Source of the DNA: JADFOJ01 sp041580235
GTDB taxonomy: Bacteria > Planctomycetota > Phycisphaerae > Phycisphaerales > SM1A02
Assembly: GCA_041580235.1 (NCBI GenBank)
Contig: JBFGEG010000003.1
Coordinates: 1-64,000, forward strand
DNA length: 64,000 bases
Direction of reading: 5' to 3'
In this document: positions 52,665 to 60,956 of the stretch, one piece after another
How positions within the stretch are numbered: position 1 is the stretch's first letter
Layout: every line of letters begins with the position of its first letter
Notes under the pieces: generated by a model
Database searches by the model: none
Told to the model about the DNA's origin: nothing
Seen by the model: only the letters and a program-made list of their open reading frames with translations
Made by a program: the position numbers and the translations under genes

Positions 52665-54164
52665 GTGGCTGACGGCAAGCATTATGACCTGATCGTAATC
52701 GGAGGCGGACCGGCCGGATACGTCGGCGCCATTCGGGCCGGGCAACTTGGACTGAAGACGGCGTGCATCGAGCGCGACAATCTCGGCGGCGTCTGTCTGA
52801 ACTGGGGATGCATTCCAACAAAGGCCCTGCTGCACAACGCGGAGCTCTACCGCGAGGCGGTGACCAACGGCGCGGAATGGGGACTGGAGTTCGAGAAAGT
52901 CAAGGTCAACTGGAAGAAGGTCATCGGCCGCAGCCGCGACATCACGGGTGTCATGAACAAGGGTGTCGGCTTCCTGTTCAAGAAGAACAAGGTTGATCAC
53001 TATCCGGGACACGCGAAGATCACCAGCGGCGTCTCCGGCGGTAAGCCCTGCCGGGTGCAGATCCACGAGCCCACCGGCGATTACTACCACGGCACGGGCG
53101 ACAAGCTCGTCGAGACGCTCACGGCCGACCGCGTTCTCATTGCGACCGGCGCCGCTCCGAAGGAGCTCCCCTTCGCGCGGTGCGATGGTAAGACCATCAT
53201 TTCCTCTTACGACGCGATGAATCCGGCGAAGCGGCCCAAGTCGATGGTCATCGTCGGTTCCGGCGCGATCGGGATGGAGTTCGCCTACTTCTACAACGCC
53301 TTCGGCACCAAGGTCACGGTCGTGGAGATCATCGACCGGATCCTGCCCGTCGAGGACGACGAGATCTCGAAGGTCGCCGAGCGGGTGTTCTCCCGACAAG
53401 GCATCGAGTTTCACACCGGCCACACGGTCAAGGCGATCGAGCCGAAGAGCGGTGCCGGCGGGCGGTCAAAGGCCGCTGGAGCGACCGTGACCATCGTCAA
53501 CGCATCGGACGAATCCAAGTCGAGCACGATCGACTGCGAGACAGTCCTGGTGGCCGTTGGCGTCACGGCGCGGTTCGACGGCCTGTTCGATGACAGCCTG
53601 GGCCTTGCCGTCGAGAAGGACCACATCAAGGTCGACTACCGCGGTGTTGCCGAGCCCACGTACCAGACAAACGTGCCGGGACTGTACGCGGTGGGCGATG
53701 TCATCGGACCGCCGTGGCTGGCGCACCTGGCGATGGAGGAGGCCGTCACCTGCGTGGAGCGGATGGCCGGCCATCACACGCTCGGCGTCGACTACGGCTC
53801 GATTCCCGGCTGTACATACTGCAACCCCCAGATCGCTTCCATCGGAATGACCGAACGCGACGTCAAGCAGCAGGGCATCGATTACGTCGTCGGGAAGTAC
53901 CAGCTCAAGCCGCACGGAAAGGCCGTCGCCGTGGGGGCCAACGAAGGGCTCGTGAAGATGATCACCTCCAAGCCCTACGGCGAGATCCTCGGCGCCCACA
54001 TCATCGGCGAGGACGCGTCGGAGCTCATCGCCGAGATGGGGCTGGCCAAGCGGCTGGAGGCGACGGCCGAGGACATCATCTCCACGATTCACGCCCATCC
54101 GACCATGTCGGAGGCGATCCACGAAGCGGCCCTGGCCACCGAGGGCCGAACGTTGCATGCTTGA
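52665..54164 (+). CDS. lpdA: dihydrolipoyl dehydrogenase
   Basis: 499 residues. The FAD site is IVIGGGPAGYVGAIRAGQLG, and the redox disulphide is in GGVCLNWGCIPTKAL. The NAD site is MVIVGSGAIGMEFAYFYNAF. The C-terminal active-site His-Glu pair is in HAHPTMSEAIHEAA. It re-oxidises dihydrolipoamide for pyruvate, 2-oxoglutarate or glycine complexes. No other subunits of these complexes are in the window, so it may serve several. GTG 52665 is supported by AGGAG. Confidence 0.95.
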   Translation: MADGKHYDLIVIGGGPAGYVGAIRAGQLGLKTACIERDNLGGVCLNWGCIPTKALLHNAELYREAVTNGAEWGLEFEKVKVNWKKVIGRSRDITGVMNKGVGFLFKKNKVDHYPGHAKITSGVSGGKPCRVQIHEPTGDYYHGTGDKLVETLTADRVLIATGAAPKELPFARCDGKTIISSYDAMNPAKRPKSMVIVGSGAIGMEFAYFYNAFGTKVTVVEIIDRILPVEDDEISKVAERVFSRQGIEFHTGHTVKAIEPKSGAGGRSKAAGATVTIVNASDESKSSTIDCETVLVAVGVTARFDGLFDDSLGLAVEKDHIKVDYRGVAEPTYQTNVPGLYAVGDVIGPPWLAHLAMEEAVTCVERMAGHHTLGVDYGSIPGCTYCNPQIASIGMTERDVKQQGIDYVVGKYQLKPHGKAVAVGANEGLVKMITSKPYGEILGAHIIGEDASELIAEMGLAKRLEATAEDIISTIHAHPTMSEAIHEAALATEGRTLHA

Positions 54165-54180
54165 GAGGGGTTCGGGGGAA

Positions 54181-54355
54181 CCGGGTGCTGCGCGGCGGGG
54201 GCTTGTTCGTACTGCCGTCGGCTCGTGGCGGTCCAACCGCGGCATCGCGTGTCGGGAGCCTGTGAGTCTGCGGCGGGCATCCTGCCTCGGATTTGAGCCC
54301 TCGTTTCGCTGGGGATGACCCGGCGTCCCTGGAACCGGGGGCTGCGAGGCGGGCG
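54181..54355 (-). repeat. dispersed intergenic repeat, locus E
   Basis: All three modules are present. In reverse orientation module 1 occupies 54294-54339 (ACCCGGTTCC-type end at 54330-54339). Bases 54212-54247 match locus C (CTGCCGTCGGC, GGTCCAACCGCGGCATC), and 54254-54284 match locus D (GGGAGCCTGTGAGTCTGCGG). It fills the 3' side of the gap after lpdA. Confidence 0.75.
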
Positions 54356-54563
54356 CTATGGCTAACCCCTATAACCCCTTTTCAGAAACAAACCCCGACC
54401 ACCGCCGGTTCCACGGGCAAAGTGGCGAGGTTGTGCGCTCCCCGCTTGCGCCGATAAGTTGTTTATTGATACTAACTTACACGTTCAACTGGCCGAGACG
54501 ACGGCGATGGGTTATCCTGGGACGACTTCAGCAACCGCAATACAGGGCCGATGGGAGCGGTCG
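54356..54563 (+). promoter_or_regulatory. AT-rich region upstream of a methyltransferase gene
   Basis: With locus E this forms a 399-base gene-free stretch. It has a TAAGTT (54455-54460) and AACTTA (54474-54479) inverted repeat with a 13-base spacer, in the lowest G+C part of the region. GGGAG six bases before ATG 54564 is the ribosome site. The palindrome may be an operator or promoter. Confidence 0.4.
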
Positions 54564-55205
54564 ATGCCAACGACCACCGAACCGCTCGCGACCACGGTTG
54601 ATTACTACGAATCGGTGTATGCCGATGCGGCGGGTGACCCGACCCGCATTCCGTGGGCGAGCAGACATCCAAGCAAGGCGCTGGTCAACTGGCTCAACGC
54701 CGTGGCTCCGTCCCTGGTCCGCTGCGGGGCCCGTGTGGCGGTCGCCGGCTGCGGGCTGGGCGACAACGCCCGCGAGGTCGTTCGACGCGGCTACGACGTG
54801 ACCGCCTTCGATTGCTCGTCCACCGCCGTGGAGTGGGCCAGGAGGCTGGACCCTCAGCACGCCGGTGCGTACGTGCAGGCCGATCTGTTCGCGGCGCCGG
54901 GTCGCTGGGTGCACCGATTCGACCTCGTCATCGACATCAACAACCTGCACTACATTCTGCCGGGGAGACACGGCGATGCCCTGGCCGCCCTCTCGCGGCT
55001 GATGGCGCCCCACGGGCACATGCTGCTGGTGTGCCGCGGCGCGGACGAGCCGGTCGACGCGGGGGCCGCATCGCCCTGGCCCGTCACCGAGGGCGAACTC
55101 GTCGAGGCGGCCGGTTCGGCCGGGCTCGTGCCCGCCGACCCGATCTGCTGCTTCACCGACGACGAGGACATCAGGCGGATCCGCGCGGTCTTCAAGCGGG
55201 CCTAG
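54564..55205 (+). CDS. class I SAM-dependent methyltransferase
   Basis: 213 residues. Motif I is ARVAVAGCGLGDNAREVVRR, motif II is near DVTAFDCSSTAVEWARRLDP, and the acidic loop (FDLVIDINNLHYILPGRHGD) follows. The C-terminal strand has HGHMLLVCRGADEP. The order is that of small-molecule methyltransferases of thiopurine-methyltransferase-like form; tellurite or hydrophobic-compound methylation are possible, but no substrate is visible. It has an AT-rich promoter region with an inverted repeat. An ATG at 54459 lies too far from the domain. Confidence 0.82.
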   Translation: MPTTTEPLATTVDYYESVYADAAGDPTRIPWASRHPSKALVNWLNAVAPSLVRCGARVAVAGCGLGDNAREVVRRGYDVTAFDCSSTAVEWARRLDPQHAGAYVQADLFAAPGRWVHRFDLVIDINNLHYILPGRHGDALAALSRLMAPHGHMLLVCRGADEPVDAGAASPWPVTEGELVEAAGSAGLVPADPICCFTDDEDIRRIRAVFKRA

Positions 55206-55355
55206 CCGGTCCTCGTCGCTGCTGGCGGCGTTACCGCTGCTCGGAGTATCAAGGAAGTACGCCGTTGTCGCGGTGCCTTACCGGCATCGACGATCTGACT
55301 CAGGCCACGAGGTCTCCCGACACATCCGGCATGGGCCGCGCCCTACACTGCCCAC

Positions 55356-56576
55356 ATGCCTGTCGATTTCAAGCAGACCACACTGCCCAACGGCCTCCAG
55401 ATCATCGCTGAGGTCGACCACGCCGCCCATACGGCGGGGATCGGCTTCTTCGTCCGGACCGGCGCCCGAGACGAGGATTCGGCGCTCATGGGCGTGAGCC
55501 ACTTTCTTGAGCACATGATGTTCAAGGGGACCGAGAAACGCTCCGCGGCGGACGTTGACCGCGACTTCGACGACATCGGCGCAGACCACAACGCGTTTAC
55601 CACCGGCGAGATGACCGCGTTCTGGGCGCACGCATTGCCCGAGAGCCTGCCGAGAGCGACCGAGGTGCTCGCCGACATCCTGCGGCCGGCGCTGCGTCAG
55701 AGGGATTTCGACGACGAGAAGAGCGTGATCATCGAAGAGATCGCGATGTACGACGACCAGCCGTTCTGGGTCCTTTACGAGCGGACTCTGGAGCGGTACT
55801 ACCGCACCCATCCGCTCAGTCATCGCGTGCTCGGCACCCGCGACACCATCGAGGCCATGCAACGCGACCAGATGGTGGAATACTTCCGGCAACGCTATTC
55901 CGCTGACAACACGACGGTCGCCCTCGCCGGCCGGCTGGACTTCGAGGCCGTGGTCGAGCAGCTCCGGGACGCGTGCGGCGGATGGAACACGACCGATGCG
56001 AGCCGGCAGTACCCGGACGTCGCCGTCACGGCGGACGAGCTGGTGATCGATTCGGAGGCGGTGAACCGACACTACGCGATCACGCTCGCCCCGGCTCCGC
56101 CCATCCAGGACGACCGCCGCTACGCGGCCGGCATGCTGGCCCAGATCCTGGGCGACGCCGAGGGGTCGCGACTCTACTGGGCCCTGGTCGAGACGGGGCT
56201 GGCCGAAGAGGCCCGCGCCCAGTACGACGGCCGGGACCGGATCGGCACCTACCTGGTCTACTTCGTCTGCTCGCCCCAGGACGCCGGGGCGGTGCAGACC
56301 GAAATCGGCCGCCAGATCGACGGCCTGATGCAGACGCTCGGCGAGGACGACCTCGAGCGGGTTCGCAGCAAGATCGCCACGAACGCCACCGTGCAGGGTG
56401 AGCTACCCGCGGGCCGCATGCACCGCCTGGGGCGTCTGTGGACCTACCTCGGCGAGTATCGATCGCTGGCCGATGAGCTCGAGCGCATCAACGCGGTCAC
56501 GCTCGACGACGTTCGGGCCGTGTATGAGGCGTTTCCGTTCCAGCCGCGAGTGACCGGCAACCTGAAGCCGAAGTGA
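55356..56576 (+). CDS. M16 family zinc peptidase
   Basis: 406 residues. The inverted zinc motif HxxEH is in GVSHFLEHMMFKGT, and the third ligand Glu is about 76 residues later in VIIEEIAMYDDQP. The second, inactive M16 half contains LGDAEGSRLYWALVETGLAE. The length is that of bacterial single-chain processing peptidases like PqqL/YmxG-type. It carries no signal peptide, so it acts in the cytoplasm or on an exported substrate by another route. It is convergent with the HDOD-GGDEF gene. Confidence 0.92.
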   Translation: MPVDFKQTTLPNGLQIIAEVDHAAHTAGIGFFVRTGARDEDSALMGVSHFLEHMMFKGTEKRSAADVDRDFDDIGADHNAFTTGEMTAFWAHALPESLPRATEVLADILRPALRQRDFDDEKSVIIEEIAMYDDQPFWVLYERTLERYYRTHPLSHRVLGTRDTIEAMQRDQMVEYFRQRYSADNTTVALAGRLDFEAVVEQLRDACGGWNTTDASRQYPDVAVTADELVIDSEAVNRHYAITLAPAPPIQDDRRYAAGMLAQILGDAEGSRLYWALVETGLAEEARAQYDGRDRIGTYLVYFVCSPQDAGAVQTEIGRQIDGLMQTLGEDDLERVRSKIATNATVQGELPAGRMHRLGRLWTYLGEYRSLADELERINAVTLDDVRAVYEAFPFQPRVTGNLKPK

Positions 56577-56636
56577 CCTCGTCTGGCCGTGCTCGCGTGT
56601 CACACAGGACACCGCCGGACAGGCCGCCCGTGACGC

Positions 56637-58103
56637 TCAGGTTTGCTTGTGCCTCGCGCGGAAGACGCGCACGCAGTTACGCCCCGCCCTCCTGGCGGCG
56701 AGCGTCGCGTTGCGGCTCAGCTGCACGAGCAGCTCCGATCGTACGAGGTGCTCGGCGACGGCCGAGTCAAGCACAGCGACGCCAAGGCTCACAGTCACCG
56801 CCGCGTCGTGCGGGTCGAACGGCTCACGCTCGATGTCGACCCGTACATGCTCGGCGAGCTGCGCGGCATCGATTCGGGACGCGCCGGGCGCGATCACCGC
56901 GAACCGGCCGTCTCTCAGGCGGCACAGCTGACCCGTGGCACCGGTACGACGCCGGATCCGATCGGCGACGGCATTCATCAGGTTTTCGACCTCCCCTGAT
57001 CCGAGCTTCTTCTTGAGGGCGTCGTAGTCGTCAACCTCGCCGAAAATCAGACCCAGGCACGTCTTGCCGGCCTGCGCCCGCTCGAAGTACATCGCCAGAT
57101 CTCGCTCGAATCGCTGCCGCAGGGCGCACGAGACGTCGTCGTCGTCGAGCTCATCGCGAAGATCGCCCGACGCGAGCGACGCGGCCTGCTGCTGCACCTC
57201 CGACTGCTGGCTGATCAGCGCTTCGTCGGCCTCGGCCACGACGGTCGTGGCCTCGTCGGTCTTCATCTCCAGAAGACCGGAGAGCCCGCGCTTGTCCCGG
57301 GCGGCAGTCTCAACCAGCGATCGGGTGTCGTCCACGGACAGGCCGAAGAGCTCCCTCGACATCGTGCTGACGGTCGCGAACGAGGCCTTGGGGTCCGGCG
57401 TCGCGGCCATGGTCGCGATCTGGGAGGCCAGCACCACCGTGTTGACGGTCGGCCCATACGTGTTGGGGTTCGTCACCTTCCGGTGGTGGTGGCGGATCGG
57501 CTCCACGAGCTGGCCCGGAAGACCCCAGTGGTCGCCGAGGCTTCCGCCCGCCTCGGCGTGGGTGAAGCCGAGGGACGCCCGTTCCCAGTGCGGGAGCAGG
57601 CGGTGGTTTCCGCCGGTGCGGGCGATGATGTCGGTGTAGCGGTCCCCCAGCGCCGTCTGTATCGCCATCATGCCGATGTCCTGCATCAGCGCTGCCAGGA
57701 ATGCCTCCTCGGGATCACAGCAACGTGTCAGCACCGCGATCCGGCGCGCCGCCGCCGCGGAGTAGAAGCAGCGGCTCCAGAAACCCAGCAGGTCGAAGCC
57801 GTGCCCCAGCTTTCTCGTGAGGTCCACGAGGCTGAAGCCCAGCACGAGCGTCCGAACCGTGGACAGACCCAGGTGCATCATGGCCCGGTCAACGGTCGTG
57901 CAGGGCTCGTTGAGCTTGAAGTGCCCGGAGTTGGCCGCCTGCAGGAGCTTGCGGCTCAGCGTGTCCTCCCGGGTCAGCAGGGTGGCGATGCCCGACGGGT
58001 CAACTGCCGGATCATCCAAGGCATCCAGCAGCCGGACCGCCGCCGGGGGAAGGAGGGGCAGCGTCGTCGGGGAGATGATCTCTTCGAGGGTCGGGGTGCT
58101 CAT
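56637..58103 (-). CDS. HDOD-domain protein with degenerate GGDEF domain
   Basis: 488 residues. The N-terminal HDOD domain has LPLLPPAAVRLLDALDDPAV, HLGLSTVRTLVLGFSLVDLT, DPEEAFLAALMQDIGMMAIQ and EPIRHHHRKV. The C-terminal domain is a GGDEF fold, but the signature reads RLRDGRFAVIAPG where GG(D/E)EF is needed, so synthesis of cyclic-di-GMP is unlikely. It may bind nucleotide as a receptor. It lies downstream of a close paralogue with an intact motif. ATG 58103 is chosen; GAGAG is three bases before, and a 9-1-9 palindrome lies 87 bases upstream. Confidence 0.88.
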   Translation of the reverse strand: MSTPTLEEIISPTTLPLLPPAAVRLLDALDDPAVDPSGIATLLTREDTLSRKLLQAANSGHFKLNEPCTTVDRAMMHLGLSTVRTLVLGFSLVDLTRKLGHGFDLLGFWSRCFYSAAAARRIAVLTRCCDPEEAFLAALMQDIGMMAIQTALGDRYTDIIARTGGNHRLLPHWERASLGFTHAEAGGSLGDHWGLPGQLVEPIRHHHRKVTNPNTYGPTVNTVVLASQIATMAATPDPKASFATVSTMSRELFGLSVDDTRSLVETAARDKRGLSGLLEMKTDEATTVVAEADEALISQQSEVQQQAASLASGDLRDELDDDDVSCALRQRFERDLAMYFERAQAGKTCLGLIFGEVDDYDALKKKLGSGEVENLMNAVADRIRRRTGATGQLCRLRDGRFAVIAPGASRIDAAQLAEHVRVDIEREPFDPHDAAVTVSLGVAVLDSAVAEHLVRSELLVQLSRNATLAARRAGRNCVRVFRARHKQT

Positions 58104-58189
58104 GGCTCTCGCGCAGAAAGGGGATTCTGACTTGCCCGTCTGCGCCGAGAGGCACGAGGGGTTGCCACACCAAGTCGTGGATGTCATCG

Positions 58190-58208
58190 GTTGAGCACCG
58201 TGCTCAAC
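58190..58208. promoter_or_regulatory. perfect 9-1-9 palindrome before the HDOD gene
   Basis: GTTGAGCAC, C, GTGCTCAAC has complete symmetry over 19 bases. It lies between the two HDOD-GGDEF genes, 87 bases before the start of the second. It is probably an operator; no regulator gene is adjacent. Confidence 0.65.
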
Positions 58209-58234
58209 TGCAACCCTGGATTGTTAAGGACAAA

Positions 58235-58252
58235 AGCTAGACTTCGAGTCTA
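58235..58252 (-). terminator. possible terminator after the GGEEF gene
   Basis: The minus strand has TAGACT, CGA, AGTCTA (58238-58252) followed by GCTTTTG. A six-pair stem and a short T run make a weak intrinsic terminator about 80 bases after the stop at 58333. Confidence 0.4.
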
Positions 58253-58332
58253 TGTTAAGCTGGGAATTCTTAGGTCGGCCTGTCGCCAAGTATCACGTTG
58301 AAACCTCATGAGCGATCGAAAGTTGCACTCGT

Positions 58333-59850
58333 TCACGCCGCGCTCGAGTGCGGCGGCCGGGGTGTGAAGACACGTACGCAGTTGCGCCCGTCGCACTTGG
58401 CGGCGTGCAACGCGCGATCGGCCAGCTGGACGAGGACCATCGGGTTCCTGATCCGTCCCAGCGTGGCCGGCTCCAGCGTCACCACCCCGAAGCTCGCCGT
58501 CACCTGGACGGCCTCGAGGTTGCTGCCGGAGTCTCGCAGGTCGACGTGCTCCCGCTCGAGGTGCCGCCGCATGCGCTCCGCCGTCCGGGCTGTCTCGATC
58601 CGCGAGGCGCCCGGGATGATGACCGCGAACTCCTCGCCCCCGTAACGGCACACGATGCCGCTCTGGCCGAGGCTCTCCAGCAGGCGGTGGGCGATCGCCT
58701 GCAGCACGCGGTCGCCGCCGACGCGGCCGATCGTCTCGTTGATCGCTGTGAGCCGGTCGGCGTCGACGAGAATGAGCCCCAGGGGCTCGCATCGCTGGAC
58801 GGCCACCTGGAAGCGGCGGCTCAGCTCCTCGTCGAAGTGCTTGCGGTTGCCCACACCGGTCATGGCGTCCGTGAACGCCTCCCCCGGAGGCGGCGATGCC
58901 TGGGGCGGCGGAGCCACGACCTGCGGCTGGACGTCGGGCTGCTGGCGGATGAGCGCGTCGTCGGCAGTGGCCAGAATGCTCTCGATGTCCGGGAGCCGGC
59001 CAACGTGCACGTCCAGGAGGCCGGACAGCTCCTTGGCATCCTCCGTGGTCATGAGCAGGACCGATCGCTCGTCCTCGGGCGTCATGTGGAACATCGTCTG
59101 GGACATGGCGCTCACCATGTCGAGCACCGGCTTGCGATGCTCCTCGAGCGACACGAGGTTTGAGATCCGATAGGCGAGGATGACCGCGTTGATCAGCGCG
59201 CTGTTGGGTCCGGAGGGCATCCCTCGCTGGTGGTGCTGGCGGATGGGGTCCACGACCTGAACCGGCAGGCACCACTGCTCACCGAGCCGCGCGCCCGCCT
59301 CGGCGTGCGTGAACCCCAGGGCGGCGGTTTCGCAGTACGGCAGCGCGTGGTGGTTGCCGTCAGCCTCCGTGACGACCTTGTCGTACTTGCCGCCCAGCAC
59401 CGTGTGCATGGCGAGCATTCCGACGTCCTGCATGAGGGCGGCGATGAACGCTTCGTCCGGATCGCAGCAGTGCGTGACCAGGGCGATCCGGCGGGCGGCT
59501 GCGGCCGAATACACACAGCGCCGCCAGTAGTCCATCAGGTCGAAGCCGTTGCCGCACTTCTTGGTCAGGTCGACCAGGCTGAAGCCCAGGACGAGCGACT
59601 TCACCGTGCTCAGCCCCAGGTACGCCAGCGCCCGCTTGATGGTCGGGCACGGCTGGGCGAGGCTGTAGTAGCTCGAGTTGACGGTCTTGAGGATCTTGCC
59701 CGCCAGAGCCTGGTCATACTGCACGAGCTTGGCGATGTCGCCCAGGTCGCACTCGGGGTCGCTCGTCAGCTCAAGCAGTTTGACGGCCACCGTGGGCAGC
59801 GTCGGCAACTTCGTTGACGAAAGGACCGTTTGAAGGGTCGGCGCACTCAT
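58333..59850 (-). CDS. HDOD-GGDEF protein, likely diguanylate cyclase
   Basis: 505 residues. The HDOD domain (LPTLPTVAVKLLELTSDPEC; LVLGFSLVDLTKKCGNGFDL; DPDEAFIAALMQDVGMLAMH) closely parallels the neighbour. The linker is Pro/Gln-rich. The GGDEF domain is complete: TDAMTGVGNRKHFDEELSRR, LVDADRLTAINETIGRVGGD and CRYGGEEFAVIIPG (GGEEF). The RxxD inhibitory site is not evident before the motif. It would make cyclic-di-GMP from GTP. The start at ATG 59850 has AAGAG directly before it, in a hairpin (CTCTT/AAGAG, 59851-59870). Confidence 0.9.
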   Translation of the reverse strand: MSAPTLQTVLSSTKLPTLPTVAVKLLELTSDPECDLGDIAKLVQYDQALAGKILKTVNSSYYSLAQPCPTIKRALAYLGLSTVKSLVLGFSLVDLTKKCGNGFDLMDYWRRCVYSAAAARRIALVTHCCDPDEAFIAALMQDVGMLAMHTVLGGKYDKVVTEADGNHHALPYCETAALGFTHAEAGARLGEQWCLPVQVVDPIRQHHQRGMPSGPNSALINAVILAYRISNLVSLEEHRKPVLDMVSAMSQTMFHMTPEDERSVLLMTTEDAKELSGLLDVHVGRLPDIESILATADDALIRQQPDVQPQVVAPPPQASPPPGEAFTDAMTGVGNRKHFDEELSRRFQVAVQRCEPLGLILVDADRLTAINETIGRVGGDRVLQAIAHRLLESLGQSGIVCRYGGEEFAVIIPGASRIETARTAERMRRHLEREHVDLRDSGSNLEAVQVTASFGVVTLEPATLGRIRNPMVLVQLADRALHAAKCDGRNCVRVFTPRPPHSSAA

Positions 59851-60174
59851 CTCTTTAGATCTTTCAAGAGGATCCGCGACGAGTCCGCGTGCGCCGACGA
59901 GCGCAGGGCTGCCTCCATGTCGCTCTTCGAACCGTGAACTATCGGAAAAGTCGAGCGTCGACTGTAGAGGGGCATTCCGCGGCACGCGCTGGCGCGGCGG
60001 CACGTTGGGGGCCAGCCGGACGCCGGCCTCGCGTTGCCGGCCTGCCGGCGGCGATCCTATCGGCCCATCGCAGCCTCGACGCGAAGCTGGGCGGGCGGCG
60101 TCGGGATCCCGGCCGCCGTGCTGCCCAGACAGTTCAGTCCCTTCGTCCGGCGCCGTCTCGTCACCTTGACGCCG
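59851..60174. other. 324-base gene-free region between recO and an HDOD-GGDEF gene
   Basis: It holds the ribosome site of the HDOD-GGDEF gene within a CTCTT/AAGAG hairpin, and G+C-rich inverted repeats such as GCCGGACGCCGGC near 60015. No coding frame with a plausible start or composition was found. Promoter sites were not placed. Confidence 0.45.
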
Positions 60175-60906
60175 TCACAGGCCCGGAAACGCCCAGCGCA
60201 TCGCCTTCGGCTCGTGGCCAAGCAACTCGCGGATGTACGCGGCAAGGAGCCGGTTGGCCCGCTCGAGCCGCGGCCCGTCGCTGCCGGCGGGGCGATCCTC
60301 GGCCATGGCCCGGAGAACGTCGATCGTCTCCCGCCGGACCCGCCAGCGATCCGGCGCTCCGCTGTCGGCGACGACGCCCCCGGCCGAAGGGCTGAAGGCG
60401 AGTGTCGGCCCGCCCGGGGGAAGCGCCTCGCCCGTCTCCGCGTCGCGGTCAAGCTGCGGGCGGTACCCCGTCTCGCACAGCAGCGCCCATTCGTAACGCA
60501 GCAGCGTCCGCGGAATCTCGGCCACGTCGTCGAGGCGTCGCAGAGCCTCGCACAGCGCGTCGAAAAGGGACGGGTGCGGGTCGTGCTCGCTGAGCATGTG
60601 GTGGACGAGATCGGCCATGTAGAGGCCCGCCCGGTTGGCTTCGAGCCGTTCGCGGAGAGACCTGAAGATCTCCACCAGGTGCCAGGCAGTGACGGTGGCC
60701 AGATCACGCGACGGCTTGACGATGGCCACCACCTGCCCGTGCGTGAGCAGGTCGATGCCCCCGTCGAACCCTCCGCCGGCCCGCTTGGCTCCCTTGACGA
60801 GCCCCCGGACGACGCCGTGGTTCCGCAGGAACAGGCTCACGGTCTGTGACGTCTCGGAATAGTCCCAGCGGCGGATGCAGATCGCGTTGTCGGAGACGGT
60901 GGGCAT
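60175..60906 (-). CDS. recO: DNA repair protein RecO
   Basis: 243 residues. The N-terminal OB fold begins NAICIRRWDYSETSQTVSLF and continues GVVRGLVKGAKRAGGG. The helical C-terminal domain includes LLRYEWALLCETGYRPQLDR. The zinc-binding Cys cluster found in many RecO proteins is missing (DAETGEALPPG follows instead), as in some proteobacteria. RecO loads RecA onto SSB-coated DNA with RecR. Its start is only 50 bases from that of the ParA-like gene, which is divergent. Confidence 0.92.
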   Translation of the reverse strand: MPTVSDNAICIRRWDYSETSQTVSLFLRNHGVVRGLVKGAKRAGGGFDGGIDLLTHGQVVAIVKPSRDLATVTAWHLVEIFRSLRERLEANRAGLYMADLVHHMLSEHDPHPSLFDALCEALRRLDDVAEIPRTLLRYEWALLCETGYRPQLDRDAETGEALPPGGPTLAFSPSAGGVVADSGAPDRWRVRRETIDVLRAMAEDRPAGSDGPRLERANRLLAAYIRELLGHEPKAMRWAFPGL

Positions 60907-60943
60907 GGGGCCAATGTTGACGTTAGAGCGTTTTGGCTGTCGA

Positions 60944-60956
60944 TATACTCACCAGG
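60944..60956 (+). promoter_or_regulatory. -10 element of a possibly leaderless ParA-like gene
   Basis: TATACT (60944-60949) ends seven bases before ATG 60957, so the RNA may start at or next to the AUG. No Shine-Dalgarno sequence with normal spacing is present. A TTGACG (60917-60922) lies 21 bases upstream, too far for a usual -35. Confidence 0.45.

Noticed and set aside
49250..52672. Long plus-strand open frame of over 1100 codons
   Set aside because: It is antisense to yidC and mnmE, which are certain. Its protein would be very rich in His, Arg, Asp and Leu with no domain, and stop codons are rare there because of high third-position G+C.
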